From: Candidatus Cloacimonadota bacterium
GTDB taxonomy: Bacteria; Cloacimonadota; Cloacimonadia; Cloacimonadales; Cloacimonadaceae
Assembly: GCA_027318525.1 (NCBI GenBank)
Contig: DAHVPA010000048.1
Coordinates: forward strand, 1 to 10,835
DNA: 10,835 bases
Direction of reading: 5' to 3'
Shown here: piece by piece, positions 6,325-10,835 of the stretch
How positions within the stretch are numbered: the first letter of the stretch is position 1
Layout: every line of letters begins with the position of its first letter
Translations under genes and position numbers: made by a program
The notes under the pieces: generated by a model
The model's database searches: none
Seen by the model: the letters and a program-made list of their open reading frames with translations, nothing else
What the model was told of the DNA's origin: nothing

Positions 6325-6360
6325 AAAAAAGAAAAGGAGCTGCCATGAAAGCAGCCCCTT
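6325..6360 (-). terminator. Intrinsic terminator after the SUMF1 lipoprotein gene
   Basis: On the minus strand AAGGGGCTGC (6351-6360) pairs with GCAGCTCCTT (6334-6343) around a 7-nt loop, with one G-U pair. The stem is followed by TTTTCTTTTTT. It begins 23 nt after the stop at 6383 and separates the two lipoprotein transcription units. Confidence 0.85.
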
Positions 6361-6382
6361 AAATCTATCAGTAGCAATATAT

Positions 6383-8713
6383 CTATCTGGTTGGGGCTTT
6401 ACGGACAACTCTCAATCCATAACTGGATGAGTGATGATTGGGTGCCATCGCATTACGGTCCACCACTGTGAAGTTGTGAACATTGTTACCATTGCATGAA
6501 CCACCCCTGGTTACTCTATAGGAGCTGGAAGAGGGACCTGTCGGGTTGGATAAAGGACTTTCGTTATAATATGTGTTTCCATACCAATCCCAACACCATT
6601 CACTAATATTCCCGCTCATATCATATAAACCCAGTCCATTCGGCTGTAAATACCCTATCATCTGAGATTCTCCACCCGAATTCATCTGATACCATGCTAC
6701 ATTATCTATATTATTACTGCCAGCATATTGGTAATCCGGATTGTTAGTCGCTCCTCTGGCTGCGTATTCCCATTCAGCTTCTGTGGGTAATCTGAATCCA
6801 TTAGCTGTCCAATTGCATTCAACAGTATTCCAGGTGGCATCCATCAATTCAGGAACAGCTCCCCAATTGTCAGGATTGGTTGATCCACCGATACTATACA
6901 CAGGATCTAATCCAGCCAGGACACTTCGTTTGTTGCAATAAACCAATGCGGCATACCAACTGACTGTTTCCACCGGACGGTAAACTTCTCCTGTAAAGAA
7001 AGAAGGATTGCTTCCCATCACATTCTGCCATTCCAACTGGGTCACTTCATATTTGCTGATCAGGAAAGAATTTAATGTCACAGAGTGGGTGGGAACTTCA
7101 TCAGCTTCACCCGTCCCGGTATTTCTGCCCATCGTAAAGGTTCCACCTGGAATGCTGACCATCTCTCCAAGGGTAAAGTTGATGCTATAATCTGCTGCGG
7201 CTGAATTACTGGGATTCATGCCTGTCTTGAAAGCTTTGGCAGTAATAATCTGCGAAGCTACAACACTGATGGGACCTGTATATTCAGTCGAGGTTTCGGT
7301 GGGTTCAGCAGTTCCCAGATTGTATCTAATTGTGGCATCCTGAGTAGCGCATGAAATCTCTACGCTCCGGGGAGAGGGGTAAGCCCCTGAAGCAGGATTA
7401 AACACAGGAGTAGCAACTGTTTGCAGGGTTGTAATCGTATAATTACCGGAAACAATTCCACTGGAGTTCCAGTTTGTCTTAAATGCTTTAGCTTTCAGTA
7501 AAGTAGTATGTGTCATATTTACCGGATTTGTATAAAGCGTGCTGTTGCTGGTTGGGTCACTGCCGTCAGTCGTATAACGGATATCCGCACCGGTAGTAGC
7601 ACTATTGATAGCAACGCTGACCTGATTGGAATATACTCCCGGAACAGGATCAAAAACTGGTGTACTCACTGTAAATGTATATCCTCCGGAAGATATATTG
7701 CTCCCAGTCCAATTGTTTTTTAAAGCTCTGGCTTTCAGAGTTGTATTTTGGTTCAGCGTTACAGGAGTAGTATATTGTGAAGAAGAAGATGTCGGATCTG
7801 ATCCATTTGTGGTATAATAAATCACAGCTCCCGGTGTGGGTGTGCTCATAACAACATTCTGCGGAACACTGAAGTAGCCTGGAGCTGGAGCAAAACTCAC
7901 TGCCGTTACTTTCATTTCGTAATATGCAGAATCCGCCGGACTGGGATTCCAATTTGTTTTAAATGTCCTGGCTTTGAGATTTGTGCTTTGGTTGATTTCG
8001 AGCGGAGCGGTATAGAGTGTCGAATTGGTTGTCGGCATGCTGCCATCAGTAGTATAACGGATCTCTGATCCTGTCGTCGGCGAGCTTAAGGTCACATTAA
8101 AGTTAGAGTAGTATATTCCGGCTGTTTCACTGAATGTTGGTTTTGTCGCATTGAAAGTATAGACTACGGTTACAGTCGGGCTGGGATCCCACCCGCTGAT
8201 AAAACCTTTTGCTTTGAGCGTTACATTGCCATCTATAATCAGTGGAGGTGCAAAGGTAGCTGAGTTTTCTGTCGGTTCACTGCCATCAGTAGTGTAATGC
8301 ACGACTGTCCCTGGTGTTATTGTGGAAATAGTTACTGTCTGTGGAGTCGTATATGTTCCGCTCAAAGGATACACAGAAATCGATGCAACACCAAATGTAT
8401 AGGTAGCAGTTGCAGTTGCGCTGGCTTGCATCCCGTTTTTGAAGCCTTTGGCTTTTACTGTTGTAGCTCCTGTTACCTGTATGGCTGCACTGTATAAAGT
8501 CGAAGTGGCGGTCGGTTCAGAACCGTCCAGCGTGTATCTGATTGCTGCACCTGAAGTGGTGCAGGTTATTTGCACTGTCTGGTTGGACAGATACATCCCG
8601 GACGCAGGAGTTATGACAGGTGTTGCTACTGTCTCCTGAGGTTTGGATGTCTTTTCACAGCCTGCTATCAATCCTAAGATAACAATCAGTAGTATAAGTG
8701 TTTTTTTTAACAT
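6383..8713 (-). CDS. Surface lipoprotein: six chitobiase-C-terminal-like repeats plus SUMF1/FGE-fold domain, 776 aa
   Basis: AGGAG at 8719-8723, 5 nt before the ATG at 8713, fixes the start. The product begins MLKKTLILLIVILGLIAGC with lipid-accepting Cys19, and an upstream ATG would spoil this signal. Residues about 31-514 are six repeats of the CHB_HEX_C type (YTTDGSxPT, TLKAKAF-x-x-x-W-x-PS). Residues about 517-776 are a formylglycine-generating-enzyme/sulfatase-modifying-factor domain: MVSIPGGTFTMG, SKYEVTQLEW, PVETVSWYAALVYCN, GFRLPTEAEWEYAARG, GLGLYDMSGNISEWCWDWYG, RVTRGGS and a final GLRVV. The two Cys that bind copper in true FGE (several residues after GGS) are not there; the only Cys, in GGSC, is out of place. 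I therefore infer a binding domain rather than an oxidase. Such C-type-lectin-like folds are common in bacterial surface proteins. It is a paralog of the RCC1 lipoprotein. Confidence 0.9.
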   Translation of the reverse strand: MLKKTLILLIVILGLIAGCEKTSKPQETVATPVITPASGMYLSNQTVQITCTTSGAAIRYTLDGSEPTATSTLYSAAIQVTGATTVKAKGFKNGMQASATATATYTFGVASISVYPLSGTYTTPQTVTISTITPGTVVHYTTDGSEPTENSATFAPPLIIDGNVTLKAKGFISGWDPSPTVTVVYTFNATKPTFSETAGIYYSNFNVTLSSPTTGSEIRYTTDGSMPTTNSTLYTAPLEINQSTNLKARTFKTNWNPSPADSAYYEMKVTAVSFAPAPGYFSVPQNVVMSTPTPGAVIYYTTNGSDPTSSSSQYTTPVTLNQNTTLKARALKNNWTGSNISSGGYTFTVSTPVFDPVPGVYSNQVSVAINSATTGADIRYTTDGSDPTSNSTLYTNPVNMTHTTLLKAKAFKTNWNSSGIVSGNYTITTLQTVATPVFNPASGAYPSPRSVEISCATQDATIRYNLGTAEPTETSTEYTGPISVVASQIITAKAFKTGMNPSNSAAADYSINFTLGEMVSIPGGTFTMGRNTGTGEADEVPTHSVTLNSFLISKYEVTQLEWQNVMGSNPSFFTGEVYRPVETVSWYAALVYCNKRSVLAGLDPVYSIGGSTNPDNWGAVPELMDATWNTVECNWTANGFRLPTEAEWEYAARGATNNPDYQYAGSNNIDNVAWYQMNSGGESQMIGYLQPNGLGLYDMSGNISEWCWDWYGNTYYNESPLSNPTGPSSSSYRVTRGGSCNGNNVHNFTVVDRNAMAPNHHSSSYGLRVVRKAPTR

Positions 8714-8734
8714 AAGGACTCCTAAGCAATGTTT

Positions 8735-8755
8735 CATTATGGATGCAACATAATG
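8735..8755. repeat. Inverted repeat overlapping the SUMF1 lipoprotein promoter
   Basis: Perfect 7-bp arms CATTATG (8735-8741) and CATAATG (8749-8755) flank GATGCAA. On the minus strand one arm contains the candidate -10 box and the other lies in the spacer. The site could be an operator, or part of it could simply reflect the AT-rich -10 sequence. Confidence 0.45.
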
Positions 8756-8763
8756 GCTTTCAA
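8736..8763 (-). promoter_or_regulatory. Candidate sigma70-like promoter of the SUMF1 lipoprotein gene
   Basis: The minus strand has TTGAAA (8758-8763), a 16-bp spacer and CATAAT (8736-8741, five of six matches to TATAAT). Transcription would start near 8729, giving a leader of about 15 nt that contains the AGGAG ribosome site. The -35 box lies immediately after the terminator of the PEP carboxykinase gene. Confidence 0.5.
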
Positions 8764-8796
8764 AGCAAAGAAGGTCACTGTGACAGCGACCTTCTT
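8764..8796 (-). terminator. Intrinsic terminator after the PEP carboxykinase gene
   Basis: A 13-bp stem, AAGAAGGTCACTG (8768-8780) against CAGCGACCTTCTT (8784-8796), closes on a 3-nt loop. The single imperfect position is a G-U pair in the minus-strand RNA. TTTGCTTTG follows on that strand, so the U-tract is modest. It lies 13 nt after the stop at 8810. Confidence 0.75.
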
Positions 8797-8809
8797 CATT
8801 ATCATACCT

Positions 8810-10540
8810 TTAGGCTTGAACCTTGAGTGAGCTTATCAGCTCTTTCAGCAGTTCAGGTTTATCTTTTACGTCTGATTCTTTCAGGAAATCCATTCTTTGC
8901 TGGAATCTGTCCATCAGTGTGTGAATGTATTCCTCAGCATTTCCTCGTGTGTTTGGATTGTATCTGTCATAATAATCCGGAAGCAGTTTGTCGATTGAAT
9001 CTTTGGTGGGAATCATTGCTCCCGGTACTGTTTTCCATTCTTCCCACTGCAGTTGGTCGGTCAGAATTGCTGTCTGCAGTGTGAGGGAAGTCTGTAAGGG
9101 TATCTTTTCCAGGACTTCATCCGATTCTTTCCAGTAACCTTTGGAATTAAAGCTATATATCTCTGCGCCTGATTCCATCACATTCAGAAACGCTTCCACG
9201 TCTTTATAAAGCTCATAGACTCTGAAAGGATTGGCAAAGGGTTCAAAGACTAATTTCTTCAGCTCTTCTTCCGGCACATTCTCTGCTCTGTTGCGTTGTG
9301 TCATCAATGCTGCTCCCAGAGCTATGGCAAGGTATCTGTCCTTTACTTTGATAACAGGGGGGAGGACTGTATCTTTCATCAACCAGATAAGTGCTTTAGG
9401 GAAACTGCAGCGGTCAACATGACTCCCCAGTAAGTCTCTATCCAATAGCGCTCTGCCATTGGAATTGCGGATATCCAGCCCAACCGGCCAGTTTTTGTTT
9501 CCGATATTTAGTTGCATATGGTTCATCAGGGAAAGACAGTATTTCCAGTCGGGATGACCCACTTCGCGGCTGTCTGTCTTGTCAAACAACGTAGGTTCCC
9601 AGACGCGGCAAACCTTGTTCTTCAAATCTATCTGGAAGGCATCGTCATGCAGCACGACTTTGGAAAAGCCTTTGGGCATTGTTCCACCGTTGTCTGCACT
9701 GTTTGTATGGGACGATTTTCCTGTTCCCGATAGACCGTAGAAAGCGATGGAACGCTTGCCCAGTTCATGATATTTGGAGTCTTCGCAGGTGGTAAAATCA
9801 ATCTCTTTGATACCTGCATGACAAGCTGCCATGCCTAATTTCATCCCGGCAGTCCAGGCAAGGGTCAGGGTGTTTTTTTTGCGCTCGCCAAAATAGCGCA
9901 TCCCCAGACAGATATTTACATTATTAACTTCATCCACCAGAGCCAGCTGCGGTGCGCCAACGTTGTTGTAGAAAGGATCATCGCAGGTCCACTCGTTAAA
10001 GGCAACCAGTATGATATCAAGGATTGGCAGTGGTGTGCTCTTTTCATATTTTTCGGCAATCTGCTCATAGGGAGCGAAGTTCAAAAGCCAATTGAACATG
10101 TTCACAGCATCTGTTTCAGGTGCCACAAAGATGGCTTTTATCATTAAATCATTGTCCAGCCCTATCACAGCTTCAGCCTTTAATAGAGGATAATGCTGCA
10201 TCTGATATACAGCTTCGCGAAAGTCACCTTCCACTTTGGCTTTCTGAGATTCGTTCAGCCTGTTGTAAAAACGTCTCGCCTTGGCTGTGCGACCCACTAT
10301 TTTGCCATGACAGTCGTTCAGAACTTTGGCTCCTTCGGGGAGTCCGTGCTTTTTGGCATAATCAGGATAGATGGGCATATCCGTTACTGATACACCGGGT
10401 TGTTTCTTGGCAATTTCATACACTTCTGCCAAGGTCACCTTGCGAACCTTGTCGTTGTTAATCAAAGTCTCAGCAATTGCCCTGATGGTTGACATTTCCT
10501 TCAAATTGCTGTAGTATTCGGCGCTGCTTTTGCTCGCCAT
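8810..10540 (-). CDS. pckA: Phosphoenolpyruvate carboxykinase (ATP), divergent form, 576 aa
   Basis: This enzyme interconverts oxaloacetate plus ATP with phosphoenolpyruvate, CO2 and ADP in the cytosol, serving gluconeogenesis or, in fermenters, CO2 fixation towards C4 acids. The sequence has the family's P-loop FYGLSGTGKSSHT (about 267-279, Lys275) and the kinase-2 Asp pair in LHDDAFQID (299-300). MRYFGERKKN (214-223) stands for the usual YGGEMKKG. AACHAG supplies the probable metal-binding His241. DSREV (Arg325) probably carries the substrate/phosphate Arg, and DTVLPPV (390-396) matches the FGVLPPV block. The oxaloacetate-site GRSPKD motif is changed to GRTAKA (83-88), and the TAG-type adenine-loop motif is not obvious. 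The protein is slightly longer than the 540-aa Escherichia coli enzyme. GGAGG a few nt before the ATG at 10540 supports the start. It is monocistronic, with its own terminator. Confidence 0.9.
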   Translation of the reverse strand: MASKSSAEYYSNLKEMSTIRAIAETLINNDKVRKVTLAEVYEIAKKQPGVSVTDMPIYPDYAKKHGLPEGAKVLNDCHGKIVGRTAKARRFYNRLNESQKAKVEGDFREAVYQMQHYPLLKAEAVIGLDNDLMIKAIFVAPETDAVNMFNWLLNFAPYEQIAEKYEKSTPLPILDIILVAFNEWTCDDPFYNNVGAPQLALVDEVNNVNICLGMRYFGERKKNTLTLAWTAGMKLGMAACHAGIKEIDFTTCEDSKYHELGKRSIAFYGLSGTGKSSHTNSADNGGTMPKGFSKVVLHDDAFQIDLKNKVCRVWEPTLFDKTDSREVGHPDWKYCLSLMNHMQLNIGNKNWPVGLDIRNSNGRALLDRDLLGSHVDRCSFPKALIWLMKDTVLPPVIKVKDRYLAIALGAALMTQRNRAENVPEEELKKLVFEPFANPFRVYELYKDVEAFLNVMESGAEIYSFNSKGYWKESDEVLEKIPLQTSLTLQTAILTDQLQWEEWKTVPGAMIPTKDSIDKLLPDYYDRYNPNTRGNAEEYIHTLMDRFQQRMDFLKESDVKDKPELLKELISSLKVQA

Positions 10541-10835
10541 GATTCCTCCCTGTTGATCTATTTATTTGTTAATAAATTTATCTCATCAAATCCACTTTTA
10601 TACTGCTTGTTGAAAAGGCAAGGAATATTTTTTATCAAACTTGTTAGATTGTAAGCTTGGGTTTTTGGATATTAATGCCTGCAAAAATAACTAACATGTC
10701 TATACTTCTGATTTCAATGCAGATACTCAGATCAATGACAACCTCCGGTAAGGATATACAGAGGCAAAGTCTCAGTAAACTCTCAGCAGACCCTCTGAAC
10801 GAATTGTGAAAAATAAAATCGCTGCACTACATTTG
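10541..10835. other. Upstream region of the PEP carboxykinase gene; no gene seen
   Basis: No convincing gene lies here. A plus-strand frame at 10675-10809 (44 codons) lacks a ribosome site. A minus-strand frame through 10650-10828 has no early start codon. The AT-rich part near pckA holds TATAAA on the minus strand (10597-10602), a possible -10 box without a good -35 partner. It also holds an inverted repeat ATTTATT-TGTT-AATAAAT at 10560-10577, which falls in the likely leader and could be an operator or a weak hairpin. Regulation of this central enzyme would be expected here, but I see no site I can name. Confidence 0.4.

Noticed and set aside
6383..7200. Active formylglycine-generating enzyme
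   Set aside because: The fold motifs are present but the catalytic Cys pair after GGS is missing, and no sulfatase gene is nearby.
7650..7952. 100-codon minus-strand frame overlapping the SUMF1 lipoprotein
   Set aside because: It is a shifted-frame reading of the repeat array; the long frame through this region encodes recognisable domains.
3525..8713. Recent slippage-type tandem duplication of the 80-aa repeats
   Set aside because: Repeats within a protein are strongly diverged and match better between the two proteins by position, which points to old internal repeats and later block duplication.
8714..8737. Start at 8737 for the SUMF1 lipoprotein
   Set aside because: AGGAG is correctly placed for the ATG at 8713, the product then begins with a clean lipoprotein signal, and the earlier start falls upstream of the predicted transcription start.
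10120..10461. 113-codon plus-strand frame opposite the PEP carboxykinase gene
   Set aside because: It lies antisense to a conserved enzyme, lacks a ribosome site and has no recognisable protein character.
10675..10809. Possible 44-aa plus-strand gene upstream of PEP carboxykinase
   Set aside because: There is no Shine-Dalgarno, no hydrophobic or other protein pattern, and the length is expected by chance.

Overview
The window looks like a chromosomal stretch from an uncultured-type Gram-negative bacterium of moderate GC content. Two lipoproteins made of chitobiase-C-terminal-like repeat arrays, one ending in an RCC1 propeller and one in an FGE/SUMF1 domain, lie beside a divergent ATP-type PEP carboxykinase. 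This combination suggests Candidatus Cloacimonadota or a related FCB-group lineage. Strong Shine-Dalgarno sequences and sigma70-like TTGACA/TTGAAA boxes argue against a typical Bacteroidota genome. The assignment is inference; no marker gene is present.

Layout. Positions 1-1922, minus strand, hold a compact run of seven genes read leftwards. Six encode tiny integral membrane proteins (96, 56, 84, 91, 81 and 49 aa), followed by a secreted protein cut by the window edge. The spacing (gaps of 6-27 nt, one 4-nt ATGA overlap), gene-by-gene Shine-Dalgarno sites and a good promoter at 1946-1974 indicate one operon. The small proteins fall into two paralogous classes, three-helix and two-helix. Positions 1985-2422 are non-coding as far as I can tell: a small palindrome, an anonymous segment, a 110-bp array of ten degenerate 11-bp tandem repeats, and the leader of the next gene. 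Positions 2423-3445 (plus) encode an exported beta-propeller-like protein. A bidirectional terminator at 3475-3500 separates it from the convergent minus-strand gene.

Positions 3525-8713 (minus) hold two large lipoprotein genes, each with its own candidate promoter and a terminator after it. They share a lipoprotein signal, a near-identical linker after the lipid-anchored Cys, and a stalk of six or seven repeats of about 80 aa that match in order. They differ in the C-terminal head: a seven-repeat RCC1 propeller (3525-6176) or a SUMF1/FGE-fold domain lacking the catalytic Cys pair (6383-8713). They look like surface display proteins derived by duplication and head-domain swapping. Positions 8810-10540 (minus) encode PEP carboxykinase, a central-metabolism gene with its own terminator. 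Positions 10541-10835 hold its upstream region and no supportable gene.

The least explained parts are the operon of small membrane proteins and the 11-bp repeat array next to it. I saw no tRNA, rRNA, CRISPR array, transposase or phage gene.
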